From Anaerolineae bacterium (GTDB lineage Bacteria > Chloroflexota > Anaerolineae > Aggregatilineales > Aggregatilineaceae), in NCBI GenBank assembly GCA_023382715.1, contig JAHDWP010000003.1:1-64000 (forward strand): a stretch of 64,000 nucleotides of DNA. Reading direction: 5' to 3'. The position numbers and the translations under genes are program-made. Each line of letters starts with the position of its first letter. Within the stretch, counting starts at the first letter, position 1. The notes under the pieces were generated by a model. It saw only the letters and a program-made list of their open reading frames with translations. It searched no databases and was not told the DNA's origin. This document shows, piece by piece, positions 26,507 through 35,434 of the stretch.

Positions 26507-28627
26507 ATGTCAAGAAAACTGTTGTTAGCTCTTGGGATTGCGCTGCTGTTTGCAGCGGCGGCTGTCGCCCTGATGCAAGGGGCGTCCAGGCAGGTCCTGG
26601 CCCAGGAAGGCGGCGAGGAATGTGACGGGGCGCCGTGTCCGGCCTGGATCGTCGAAGCCTGGGCTGGATCGGCACACGCCGACGAAACGGCGGAAGCCTT
26701 CCGCCACTGGGACGGGGAAGACCCCCAGGAAATCCCCGTCACCTGCGCCAAGTGCCACAGCGAGGGTGGGCACCTGGACTTCCTCGGCGCGGACGGTTCG
26801 GCGGCGGGAGTCGTAGATGCCCCGGCCCCGGTGGGCACGCTGGTCTCGTGCACGGTCTGCCACAACCCGGTGTCCGTTGACAAGGTCTCCGTCGTGTTCC
26901 CGTCCGGCGTGGAGATCACCGGGACGGACGCTTCGGTGCGCTGCATGGAATGCCACCAGGGGCTTGAGTCAACGGTGGGCGTGAACCAGGTCCTGGCCGA
27001 CTTCGGCCTCGACCCCGATGAGTCCAGCCCCGATCTGCCCTTCCTCAACATCCACTACTTCGCTGCGGGCGCCAGCCTGTACGGTTCTGACGTGCACGGC
27101 GGCTACGAGTTCGAGGGCAAGGCGTATATGCCCAAGTTCGGGCACGTGCCGGGCTACGATAGCTGCATCGGCTGCCACAATATGCACACCCTGGAGCTGA
27201 AGGTCACCGAGTGTGCGGTCTGCCATCAGAACGTGACCGGCGCCGAAGATCTGAAGACTGTCCGCATGCCGGGGTCGCTGGTGGACTACGATGGCGATGG
27301 CAGCATCACCGAGGGCATCTACGAGGAACTGGAAGATCTGCAGGCGCTGCTCTACCAGGCCATCCAGGCCTATGCCAGCGAGGTCGTCGGCACACCCATT
27401 GTCTACGATCCTCTCGCCTACCCGTACTTCTTCATTGACACCAATGCCAATGGCTCGGTGGACGGGGGCGAAGCGATCTTCCCGAACCGCTACAACGCCT
27501 TCACGCCGCGCCTGGTCCAGGCGGCCTACAACTACCAGGCGTATGAGAAAGACCCTGGCGCGTTCGCTCACAATGGCAAGTACTACGCGCAGCTTCTCTA
27601 CGACTCGATCGCCACGCTGAACGAAGCGCTCGCCCAGCCGGTTGATCTGGCGCAGGCGCACCGCGATCCAGCCGGTCACTTCAACGCCACAGCCGAGGCG
27701 TTCCGCCACTGGGATGCGGATGGCGAGGTTCCCGGCGCGTGCTCCAAGTGTCACACGGCCGGCGGGCTGCCCTTCTACCTGAAACAGGGCGTGGCGATCT
27801 CGGTTCCGCCGACCACGTCGCTGGCCTGCTCGACCTGCCACAGCAGCCTCGAGGAATTTACCCTGTTCGCATCGGACGAGGTGACGTTCCCCAGCAAGGC
27901 AAAGCTGAGCTTTGGAGAGGGCGTGACCTCCAACCTGTGCCTGAACTGCCACCAGGGGCGCGAGTCAACGGTGTCGGTCAACGCGCACCTCGCGGCAGCG
28001 GGCGCCGGGGATGACGAAGTTTCTGACAAGATTCGCTTCATCAACGTGCACTACTTCGCCGCTGGCGCGACGCTCTTCGGCGCCGAGGCGCAGGGTGCCT
28101 ACCAGTACGAGGGCCAGGAGTACGTGGGTCGCTTCGCGCACGTGCCGGGCTTCGATACCTGCGCAAGCTGCCACAATGTCCACGCGCTGACGCTACAGGA
28201 GACGGCGTGCACCGCCTGCCACGGCCAGTTCGAGGATGTCGCGGCGATCCGCATGATGGCCGGTGACTACGACGGGGACGGCGCACAGGAAGGCGTCGCC
28301 GGCGAGCTGACAACCCTGCACGAGGGGCTGCTGGCGGCGCTCCAGGCGTATGCTGCGGATACCATCGGCACGCCTATCGCTTATGACGCTGTTGCCTACC
28401 CGTACTGGTTCGTGGACGCCAACGGCAATGGCGCGCACGATGCGGACGAGGCCGACGGGTACGCAACGTGGACGCCACGCCTGCTGCGCGCCGCCTACAA
28501 CTACCAGTACGCGGCCAAGGACCCCGGCGCTTTTGCCCACAACGCTCGCTACATCGCGCAGGTGCTCTACGACAGCCTGCTGGATGTTGGTGGCGAGGGT
28601 GCAGTTGCCGGCATGACGCGGCCCTAG
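26507..28627 (+). CDS. Secreted decahaem cytochrome c with internal duplication
   Basis: The ATG at 26507 follows GGAGAGGAG and gives 706 residues with a signal peptide (KLLLALGIALLFAAAAVALM). Ten CxxCH motifs occur in two sets of five: CAKCH, CTVCH, CMECH, CIGCH, CAVCH, then CSKCH, CSTCH, CLNCH, CASCH, CTACH. Each half repeats the order EAFRHWD, CHQGxEST, NVHYFAAGA, FAHVPG/FGHVPG, YDGDG and DPGAFAHN, so the protein arose by duplicating a pentahaem unit. It is probably extracytoplasmic and carries electrons to or from the NapC-like partner at 29046. The stop codon lies inside the left end of a MITE-like element. Confidence 0.92.
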   Translation: MSRKLLLALGIALLFAAAAVALMQGASRQVLAQEGGEECDGAPCPAWIVEAWAGSAHADETAEAFRHWDGEDPQEIPVTCAKCHSEGGHLDFLGADGSAAGVVDAPAPVGTLVSCTVCHNPVSVDKVSVVFPSGVEITGTDASVRCMECHQGLESTVGVNQVLADFGLDPDESSPDLPFLNIHYFAAGASLYGSDVHGGYEFEGKAYMPKFGHVPGYDSCIGCHNMHTLELKVTECAVCHQNVTGAEDLKTVRMPGSLVDYDGDGSITEGIYEELEDLQALLYQAIQAYASEVVGTPIVYDPLAYPYFFIDTNANGSVDGGEAIFPNRYNAFTPRLVQAAYNYQAYEKDPGAFAHNGKYYAQLLYDSIATLNEALAQPVDLAQAHRDPAGHFNATAEAFRHWDADGEVPGACSKCHTAGGLPFYLKQGVAISVPPTTSLACSTCHSSLEEFTLFASDEVTFPSKAKLSFGEGVTSNLCLNCHQGRESTVSVNAHLAAAGAGDDEVSDKIRFINVHYFAAGATLFGAEAQGAYQYEGQEYVGRFAHVPGFDTCASCHNVHALTLQETACTACHGQFEDVAAIRMMAGDYDGDGAQEGVAGELTTLHEGLLAALQAYAADTIGTPIAYDAVAYPYWFVDANGNGAHDADEADGYATWTPRLLRAAYNYQYAAKDPGAFAHNARYIAQVLYDSLLDVGGEGAVAGMTRP

Positions 28628-28805
28628 AGGCTGTTATGAACTTTGGCAGGTGGGCAGCTCCTGTGCTTGCCCCCCCATCCTCGGTCCTTCCCCCGCACGG
28701 GGGGAAGGAAGAAGCCCGCCCTGGCCCCTTCCCTCCGCTTGCGTGGGGGAAGGGATCGGGGGATGGGGGGATGTCCACCCGGCAGAAGTGCATAACACAC
28801 TCTAG
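28624..28805. mobile_element. MITE-like element with CTAG ends, copy 2
   Basis: The 182-bp segment starts CTAGAGGCTGTTATG and ends CATAACACACTCTAG, imperfect terminal inverted repeats (13 of 15). The interior is C/G-rich hairpin sequence like that of the 9671-9855 element. The left end contains the stop codon of the decahaem cytochrome. End-like fragments also occur at 7252-7266 and about 39146-39162. Confidence 0.65.
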
Positions 28806-28876
28806 TCTGTAACAAGCAATGCGGGGGAGACAGGCGTATGTGCTGTCTCCCTTCAGGATGCCGTAGGACAAGGTTT

Positions 28877-28906
28877 CGTAGGGGCGTATCGCGATACGCC
28901 CCTACG
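28877..28906. repeat. Perfect 30-bp palindrome
   Basis: CGTAGGGGCGTATCG is followed directly by its exact complement CGATACGCCCCTACG. A variant lies at 43463-43492 and a fragment (AGGGGCGTATGGC) near 62861, so it is a dispersed element. It is not followed by T's. Confidence 0.9.
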
Positions 28907-29045
28907 GAGTATTATAGGGTTGCGCCTTCACAACACCGTCGTCCCACGAACTCGTCGAGCACAGGTCGCGCGCTGTGATTTTCACCCCTGTGACGTTGCG
29001 CTCGCTGGCGGCGACTGAATACATCTTTGAAGGGAGCGTTGAGGC

Positions 29046-31013
29046 ATGGCTGAACGAGTCCGCAGGTTTTTCTTCCCCCCAGGCGATCGCTCGAAGATAC
29101 GCCGCTACGGGCCGGTCGCGCTCGTCCTCGCGGTGCCCGTGTTCCTGCTGCTGGCGATTCCTCCGGCATGGGAGTACAGCAATACCGCCGATTTCTGCGG
29201 CAAGACGTGCCATACCATGCCCCCGGAATACAACACCTACCTGGTCTCGCCCCATGCTCGCGTCCCGTGCGTGGACTGTCACATCGGGCGCGACTGGATC
29301 GCCAAGCAAGCGATCCGCAAGAGCGAGCACGTGACCCTGGTCTACAAGACGATCACGGGGAAATACGAATACCCGATCCGGGTCAGCAGCATGCGCCCCG
29401 CCCGCGACACGTGCGAGCGCTGTCACTTCCCGGAGAAATTCAGCGACGATAGCCTGCGCGTCATCCATCGTTTCGACGACAGCGAAGAGAATCTGCCCTA
29501 CGCCATCTACCTGCTGATGCACACCGGCGGCGGCAGCGAGCGCGAAGGGCTGGGGCGCGGCATTCACTGGCATATCGAGAACAAGATCGAGTACATCACC
29601 ACCGACGCCGAGCACCAGGACATCCCCTGGGTGCGCGTCCAGTATGCCGACGGCAGCACTGATGAATACGTCTCGCTCGACGCGACCATAGACACGGACA
29701 ACCTGGGCCAGTACACTCTGCGCGAGATGGATTGCATCTCCTGCCACAACCGCATCTCGCACCTGATCCCGCCGCCGCGCACCCTGGTGGACACAGCCCT
29801 GCTGCGCGGCGACCTGCCAGCCGACCTGCCCTACCTTCGCGCGCGCGCCGTCGAAACGCTGGCGCACACTGACGATGCGGCGTTCGGGGAAGCGCTCGCC
29901 GGGCTGGAGACGTTCTATCAGGAAGAATACCCCGACCTGTACGAGGAGCGCCGCGTCGAAGTGGACGACGCCATCGCCCTCGTCGCCCGGCTTCACGCCG
30001 ACAACACCTACAGCGAGCAGATGCTCAACTGGGAGACGCACCCCAACAACATCGGCCACCGCGACTCGCCGGGCTGTTTCCGCTGCCACGACGGCAAGCA
30101 CTTCAACGCGGCAGGCGAAGCCGTGCGCCTGGAGTGCAACCTGTGCCATTCCATCCCGCAGATCGTGCGCCCCGGCGTGATCGAGCCGATGCTGCCGCTG
30201 GTCACCGGGCTGGAGCCAGGCTCGCACCTCGATTCCACGTGGATCGCGCGGCACCATGCCGAGCTGGACGAGACCTGCGCCAACTGTCACACCACCGAGA
30301 ACGCCGGCGGCACCACCGACACCAGCTTCTGCTCCAACAGCGGCTGCCACGGCGTGGACTGGCGCTACGCCGGGTTTGACGCGCCGTCGCTGGCCGCCGC
30401 GCTGGGCCTCGACCAGGGGCCGGAGACGGCGCCGGTCGAGACCCCTCCGCTGGTCGAGGGTGAGCCGGTCACCTACCGGCAGCTTCAGCCGGCGCTTGAG
30501 CAAACGTGCGGCCAGTGTCATGGGGCAGCGCCGATCAAGGGGCTGCGCGTGACTGATTACGAGAGCCTGCTGGCGGGGAGCGATTCCGGCCCCGTGATCG
30601 TGCCGGGATCGCCAGAGGAGAGCCTGATCCTGACCGTGCTGAAGGGCGGGCACTTCGCCAGGCTGAGCGACGAGCAGATGGCCCTGCTCGAAGCGTGGAT
30701 CGCGGCGGGCGCGCCGCCGGGCGAGGCTCCGCCGCAGGAAGCGGCGGGCGAAGCGGTGACCTATGCCGCCGTCGAAGAAGCGCTGACCGCGCAGTGCGGC
30801 ACCTGTCACGGGGCGGCCAGGACGAAGGGCCTGCAGGTGACTGATTATGAGAGCCTGCTGGCGGGGAGCGATTCCGGCCCCGTGATCGTGCCGGGATCGC
30901 CAGAGGAGAGCCTGATCCTGACCGTGCTGAAGGGCGGGCACTTCGCCAGGCTGAGCGACGAGCAGATGGCCCTGCTCGAAGCGTGGATCGCGGCGGGCGC
31001 GCCGCCGGATTAA
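29046..31013 (+). CDS. NapC/NirT-anchored multihaem cytochrome c with two C-terminal haem repeats
   Basis: This 655-residue protein starts with one transmembrane anchor (residues 20-40, VALVLAVPVFLLLAIPP) and a NapC/NirT-like haem region. Haem motifs in order: CGKTCH (CX3CH), CVDCH, CERCH, CISCH, CFRCH, CNLCH, CANCH, CSNSGCH (CX4CH), then CGQCH and CGTCH in two C-terminal cytochrome domains that are near-identical at DNA level. NapC/NirT proteins take electrons from membrane quinol, so a quinol-to-decahaem path is the inferred role. The CX3CH and CX4CH sites are non-standard, and the latter may not bind haem. Confidence 0.88.
   Translation: MAERVRRFFFPPGDRSKIRRYGPVALVLAVPVFLLLAIPPAWEYSNTADFCGKTCHTMPPEYNTYLVSPHARVPCVDCHIGRDWIAKQAIRKSEHVTLVYKTITGKYEYPIRVSSMRPARDTCERCHFPEKFSDDSLRVIHRFDDSEENLPYAIYLLMHTGGGSEREGLGRGIHWHIENKIEYITTDAEHQDIPWVRVQYADGSTDEYVSLDATIDTDNLGQYTLREMDCISCHNRISHLIPPPRTLVDTALLRGDLPADLPYLRARAVETLAHTDDAAFGEALAGLETFYQEEYPDLYEERRVEVDDAIALVARLHADNTYSEQMLNWETHPNNIGHRDSPGCFRCHDGKHFNAAGEAVRLECNLCHSIPQIVRPGVIEPMLPLVTGLEPGSHLDSTWIARHHAELDETCANCHTTENAGGTTDTSFCSNSGCHGVDWRYAGFDAPSLAAALGLDQGPETAPVETPPLVEGEPVTYRQLQPALEQTCGQCHGAAPIKGLRVTDYESLLAGSDSGPVIVPGSPEESLILTVLKGGHFARLSDEQMALLEAWIAAGAPPGEAPPQEAAGEAVTYAAVEEALTAQCGTCHGAARTKGLQVTDYESLLAGSDSGPVIVPGSPEESLILTVLKGGHFARLSDEQMALLEAWIAAGAPPD
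30549..31010. repeat. 288-bp-offset tandem duplication in the cytochrome gene
   Basis: About 170 bp from 30549 recur from 30837 with almost no change (GACTGATTAC versus GACTGATTAT near the start). The repeat is in frame and each copy follows a distinct CxxCH site. The near-identity implies recent duplication or gene conversion. Confidence 0.9.
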
Positions 31014-31093
31014 GCCGCTCCCGCTGCGACTCGCGAAGACGAAAGCTAATCGCGGGGGAAACGACCTGCCCGCGCCAGGTCCCGGCACGGACT

Positions 31094-31127
31094 AGACTGC
31101 CGCAGTTTTCGAGAACTGCGGCAGTCT
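31094..31127. repeat. Strong hairpin between convergent genes
   Basis: AGACTGCCGCAGTT (31094-31107) and its exact complement AACTGCGGCAGTCT (31114-31127) enclose a 6-nt loop. It lies between the cytochrome gene (plus) and livM (minus), so it could act as a bidirectional terminator. No T-tract follows on either strand. AGACTTCGGAAGTCT at 31214-31228 is a member of a dispersed palindrome family. Confidence 0.7.
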
Positions 31128-31286
31128 GGCGTAGCGGACACGTCCCCCGCTCTGGCCCGGCTGGAGAGGGGATTTCGGAGAGAGATCTGTGGGCGCGCGA
31201 GCGCTCGAAGGGCAGACTTCGGAAGTCTTATGCCGCGCCCACCCCTCCCCGCCAACTCCACGTAGAGGCCCAACGCCCCTCGCCCA

Positions 31287-32840
31287 TCAGGGCTTGCTCG
31301 CGCCCGCCGCTTCGCGCTCCTGGCGCATCTGTCGCTCAAGCCGGCGCAGGCGGCGCGTCGCCCACAGCCGGTTCCACGTGCCGACAATGCCGTGCGGCAG
31401 GACCATCACCACGACCACAAACAGCGCGCCCAGGAACAGGTCCCACAGGTCGGCGACGTTGTAGACCGCCTCCGCCTCGCCGCGCAGTTGGCCCCCGATC
31501 AGCAGCAGGACGGCAGCCAGCGTGACGAACACGCCGCCGCGATAGGCGAGCATCAGCCGCTCGTAGCGCGGCGTGCGCGGCCCGGCACCGATCAGGCGCT
31601 CTCCCAGCCTCGTCAGGGAGTGGCGGAATACCCCCACCAGCGCGCCGGCGATGGCCAGGGCGATGATCTGCCACACGGCCAGCAGGCCGAACACCCGCGT
31701 GCCCAGGGTGAACGTCTCGTTGCGCAGGTACGTCTCGCCCAGGTGCAGGCCCAGCGTGGCGATCACCGGGCCGGTGAGCGTGCCCACCCCGCCGATCAGG
31801 GTGTTGAGCAGCGGATCCACCGTGTAGGCCAGGCTCAGCGTGTCGGGGTGCACGATCTTATCCGTCGCCCAGATCATGAACAGCAGCCCGCTCAGCGTGG
31901 CGATCGCCCCGGCGAAGACCATCGTCAGCACCTTGTAGAACAGGGTGTGATAGCCGATCGTCTGCGCGCGCTCCTCGTTGTCGCGGATGGCCAGCATCAC
32001 CCGCCCCACCGGGGAACTCATGTAGCGGCGGATGGCCAGGAAGATGATGGCGAAGAAGACGACCGTCCAGTGGTACATCGTCAGGCGGCTGCCGTCGGCG
32101 GTCGGCGTGACGTTGAGCGCCGGCGGCAACAGGCTGCGGAAGGCCAGCCCGTCCTCGGCGCCGGTGTAGCTGCGGAAGGTGCCGCTTTTGGCCAGCACCC
32201 AGAACACCTCGGCCAGGGCCAGGGTGAACATGGCGAAGTAGATGCCGCGCACGCGCAGCGTCACCACGCCGGAAGTCAGGCTGACGATGAGGCTCAGCAG
32301 CAGGGCGACCGCCGCCGCCTGCCAGAAGGAGATCGCCCCCTCGGCGGGCAGCAGCAGCAGGGCCAGCAGCACGCCGCTCAGCGTCACCACGACCAGCGCC
32401 CGCGCCCGCAGCCGGCTGAACAGGGCCAGCCCCAGCGCCACCAGCAGCACGAGGACCAGCGCCTTGTGCTGCAGGCCCGCGTCGTAGTGGCCCATCAGGA
32501 TGAAGGTGACATAGCCGCCCGCGCCGAAGAACAGCGCGTGGCCGAAGGAGACGATGCCGCTGAAGCCGAAAAGCAGGTTGTAGCTCATGGCCAGGCAGGC
32601 CAGCGTCAGGGCGCGGGCCATCTCGCTCTGCCAGAAGGCGGAGTCGCCGGTTGGGCGGCTCGGCTTCACCTGCGAGCCGCTCAGATCGGCCACAATGTAC
32701 GGGAAGCGCCACAGCAGCACGAAGACCAGGGCGAAGAACCAGTTCTCCAGCACCAGCCGCGCCAGTCGCTCGGCCAGGCCGCGCAGGGTAGAGTCCGGGA
32801 TGCGCTGGATGCGCGCGAAGACGAAGCGCTCGACCATCAT
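31287..32840 (-). CDS. livM: Branched-chain-type ABC importer, permease LivM
   Basis: This 517-residue polytopic protein has about ten or more hydrophobic segments and LivM-family motifs: YNLLFGFSGIVSFGHALFFGAGGY, AIRDNEERAQTIGY, and GGVGTLTGPVIATLGL. It is longer than typical LivM (about 350-420) because of extra membrane segments near residues 120-185 and a C-terminal basic tail (RRLRRLERQMRQERE). It overlaps the livH stop by 4 bp. The substrate is not fixed by sequence; the neighbouring acyl-CoA ligases suggest an organic acid or amide rather than Leu/Ile/Val. Confidence 0.9.
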   Translation of the reverse strand: MMVERFVFARIQRIPDSTLRGLAERLARLVLENWFFALVFVLLWRFPYIVADLSGSQVKPSRPTGDSAFWQSEMARALTLACLAMSYNLLFGFSGIVSFGHALFFGAGGYVTFILMGHYDAGLQHKALVLVLLVALGLALFSRLRARALVVVTLSGVLLALLLLPAEGAISFWQAAAVALLLSLIVSLTSGVVTLRVRGIYFAMFTLALAEVFWVLAKSGTFRSYTGAEDGLAFRSLLPPALNVTPTADGSRLTMYHWTVVFFAIIFLAIRRYMSSPVGRVMLAIRDNEERAQTIGYHTLFYKVLTMVFAGAIATLSGLLFMIWATDKIVHPDTLSLAYTVDPLLNTLIGGVGTLTGPVIATLGLHLGETYLRNETFTLGTRVFGLLAVWQIIALAIAGALVGVFRHSLTRLGERLIGAGPRTPRYERLMLAYRGGVFVTLAAVLLLIGGQLRGEAEAVYNVADLWDLFLGALFVVVVMVLPHGIVGTWNRLWATRRLRRLERQMRQEREAAGASKP

Positions 32841-33835
32841 TCCCCCCTGCCGAACAGGCCGTTCGGCTGCACAAGCAGCACGGCGATCATCAACAGCAGC
32901 ACCGAGGTTTCGGCCAGCACCGGCGCGTTGAAGTGGGCCAGCGACAGCTGCTCGGCGACAGCCCGCGTCAGCCCGACGATGATGCTGGCGATGGCCGTGC
33001 CCTCAAAGCTGCCCATCCCGCCGATGACGATGACCACAATAGCCAGGATCAGGAACTGGTTGCCCATGCCCAGCGTCGCCCCCTGGTAGGGGATCAGGGC
33101 GATGCCGCCCAGCGCCGCCAGCCCCGCACCCAGCACGAAAACCAGCGTGAACACCCGCCACACGTTGATGCCCAGCGCCTGCACCATCTCCGGGTCTTGC
33201 ACGCCGGCGCGGATGATGATGCCGATGCGCGTGCGGTTGAGCAGCAGAAAGACGCCGATCATCATCACGATGCCCAGCACAATGATGAACAGCCGGTAGT
33301 AGCTCAGGCTCTGGCCGAACAGCGAGAAATTGCTGTTGAGCAGCGACGGCGGGGCGAGCGGCTGCTTGGGGTCGGCCCCGTAGTAACGCTCCACCAGGTC
33401 GAGAAAAATGGCCCCCAGCCCGAAAGTGAGCACCAACTGGAAGACGGGCCGCGCATAGAGGGGCCGGATCAGCCCCATCTCCATGATCGCGCCGATGAGG
33501 GCCACAAACACTACGCCGCTGATGATGGCCGCCAGGAAGCGCACGTCGGCGCTGCCGTCCACGCGCAGATAGACATCGTAGCCCACATAAGCGCCGATGA
33601 GCAGAAACGCACCCTGGGCGAAGTTCAGCACGTCCAGCAGCCCGAAGATCAGCGACAGCCCCGAAGCCACCAGGAAGATCAACATGCCCAGCAGCACGCC
33701 GCGAAACATCGTCTGTCCGGCGGTGTTGGCCCCGAAGTCGGCCAGGCTGATCGTCAGCAGCACGGCGACATAGGCCACCACGAGCAGCCACGAGCGACGG
33801 TGCTGGGGCGACAGGTGAGCAAAATAGCTGTGCAT
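32837..33835 (-). CDS. livH: Branched-chain-type ABC importer, permease LivH
   Basis: This 332-residue membrane protein has the LivH signature GLSLIFGLLDVLNFAQGAFLLIGAY near the N-terminus and VIVIGGMGSFEGTAIASIIVG near the C-terminus, with about eight transmembrane helices. It lies between livF and livM in a minus-strand operon. Confidence 0.92.
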   Translation of the reverse strand: MHSYFAHLSPQHRRSWLLVVAYVAVLLTISLADFGANTAGQTMFRGVLLGMLIFLVASGLSLIFGLLDVLNFAQGAFLLIGAYVGYDVYLRVDGSADVRFLAAIISGVVFVALIGAIMEMGLIRPLYARPVFQLVLTFGLGAIFLDLVERYYGADPKQPLAPPSLLNSNFSLFGQSLSYYRLFIIVLGIVMMIGVFLLLNRTRIGIIIRAGVQDPEMVQALGINVWRVFTLVFVLGAGLAALGGIALIPYQGATLGMGNQFLILAIVVIVIGGMGSFEGTAIASIIVGLTRAVAEQLSLAHFNAPVLAETSVLLLMIAVLLVQPNGLFGRGE

Positions 33836-33849
33836 CAGTCCCTCCGCTC

Positions 33850-34566
33850 CTAGGCCACGCCCAGGGTGGTCTTGATCAGCTCTGGGTCATGCACCAGGTC
33901 GGTCATCAGCCCCGCGTGCACCGAGACGCCCTCCTCGATGATCACATAGCGCTCGGCCAGGTGGCTGGCGACCTGGAAGTTCTGCTCGACGAGCAGCACG
34001 GTCGTCCGCGCCGAAAGCTGGCGGATGGCCCCCATCATCTGCTCGATGATCACCGGGGCCAGCCCTTCGCTCGGCTCGTCAATGAGCAGCAGGTCGTTGT
34101 CGGCGACCAGGGCGCGGGCCACGGCCAGCATCTGCTGCTGCCCGCCCGAAAGGTGACCGCCCGGCAGGTGGTAGAGCCGCTTGAGATCGGGGAACAGGCC
34201 GAAGATGAAGTCGGTCTTGCCCGCCAGGTCACCCTTCTTGCGCTCGGCGATCTGCAGGTTCTGGGCGACGGTCAGGTCGCGGAAGATGATGCGCTTCTCC
34301 GGCACGTAGCCGATGCCCATCCGGGCGATGGCGTGCGGGCGCCTGCCGCGCAGCGGCTGGCCGTTGAAGCGGATCTCGCCGCTGCGCGGGGGTGTCAGGC
34401 CGATGATGCTGCGCAGCGTGGTCGTCTTGCCCGCGCCGTTGCGCCCCAGCAGCACGGTGATGCTGCCGCGCGGCACGCTCACCGACACGCCTTCCAGGAT
34501 GTGAAACTCACCGATGAAGGTGTGGATATTCTCAACTTCCAGGATGTTGTCCGGGGCGGTGCTCAT
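33850..34566 (-). CDS. livF: Branched-chain-type ABC importer, ATPase LivF
   Basis: This 238-residue ATPase has Walker A GRNGAGKTT, signature LSGGQQQM, Walker B LLLIDEPSEGLAP and the LivF-typical VLLVEQNF. The length is usual for LivF. The start overlaps the livG stop by 4 bp. Confidence 0.94.
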   Translation of the reverse strand: MSTAPDNILEVENIHTFIGEFHILEGVSVSVPRGSITVLLGRNGAGKTTTLRSIIGLTPPRSGEIRFNGQPLRGRRPHAIARMGIGYVPEKRIIFRDLTVAQNLQIAERKKGDLAGKTDFIFGLFPDLKRLYHLPGGHLSGGQQQMLAVARALVADNDLLLIDEPSEGLAPVIIEQMMGAIRQLSARTTVLLVEQNFQVASHLAERYVIIEEGVSVHAGLMTDLVHDPELIKTTLGVA

Positions 34567-35360
34567 GTGCTCGCTCCCCCGATGATGCCGGCGAAATCGC
34601 CGTATAGCTCGCCCAGGTACGCCTGCTGCACGGTCTCGTTGCGAGCGATCTCGGCGGGCGTGCCCTCGGCCAACACCGCGCCCAGGTGCATGACCGTGAT
34701 GCGGTCAGAGCTGGTCATGACCACGTTCATATTGTGCTCGACGAGCATGATCGTCTTGCCGGTGCCGCGCTGGATGGCGCGGATCGTCTCCATCAGCGGC
34801 GGGACCTGCTCGGTGGCCATGCCCGCCGTCGGCTCGTCGAGCAGCAGCAGCTCGGCATCGGAGGCGAGCAGGATGGCCAGCTCCAGCTTGCGCTGGTCGC
34901 CATGCGGCAGCACGGCGGCGGGGACGGCCAGCTTGTCGCTCAGGCCCACCTGGGCGATGGCTGTCAGCGCCGTCTCGGTGTACTGCGCAAAGCGGCGAAA
35001 GTGCCACCAGAACTTGAAGCTGTCGCCGCCGAGCGCCTGCGCCGCCAGGCGCACATTTTCCAGCACGGTCAGGCTGGGAAAGATATTGGTGATCTGGAAC
35101 GAGCGCCCAATGCCCAGGTGCACGCGGCGGTGCAGCGGCTCGGCGGTGATGTCGCGCCCCTTGAACCACACCGTCCCGCCGGTGGGGCGCAGATTGCCGC
35201 TCAGCAGATTGAACAGGGTCGTCTTGCCCGCGCCGTTCGGCCCGATGATCGCGTGCAGTTCGCCGGCGCGCACGCGAATGTCCACGTCGGCGACGGCGAC
35301 CAGGCTGCCGAACTCCTTGCGCAACCCTTTGCCTTCGAGGATGAACGTCTCTTCGACCAT
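34563..35360 (-). CDS. livG: Branched-chain-type ABC importer, ATPase LivG
   Basis: The ATG at 35360 gives 265 residues starting MVEETFILEGKGLRKEFG. The frame is open further upstream, but that part is a shadow of the binding-protein gene. Walker A is GPNGAGKTT, Walker B LLLLDEPTAGMA and the switch region MLVEHNM. The LivG insert (SFQITNIFPSLTVLENV) is present. The usual LSGG signature is altered: the segment reads VLPHGDQRKLELAI, a variant common in LivG proteins. Confidence 0.92.
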   Translation of the reverse strand: MVEETFILEGKGLRKEFGSLVAVADVDIRVRAGELHAIIGPNGAGKTTLFNLLSGNLRPTGGTVWFKGRDITAEPLHRRVHLGIGRSFQITNIFPSLTVLENVRLAAQALGGDSFKFWWHFRRFAQYTETALTAIAQVGLSDKLAVPAAVLPHGDQRKLELAILLASDAELLLLDEPTAGMATEQVPPLMETIRAIQRGTGKTIMLVEHNMNVVMTSSDRITVMHLGAVLAEGTPAEIARNETVQQAYLGELYGDFAGIIGGAST

Positions 35361-35434
35361 ACATCTGCTCGCTTCAGAGACGGGGGATGCACGGCGTGCA
35401 CCCCCCGCCAGCCAGTTATGGTGCAGAACGAACG

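Noticed and set aside
31098-31127. Classical terminator for the cytochrome gene
   Set aside because: The hairpin is strong, but neither strand has a following T-tract, so it is listed as a repeat/hairpin only.
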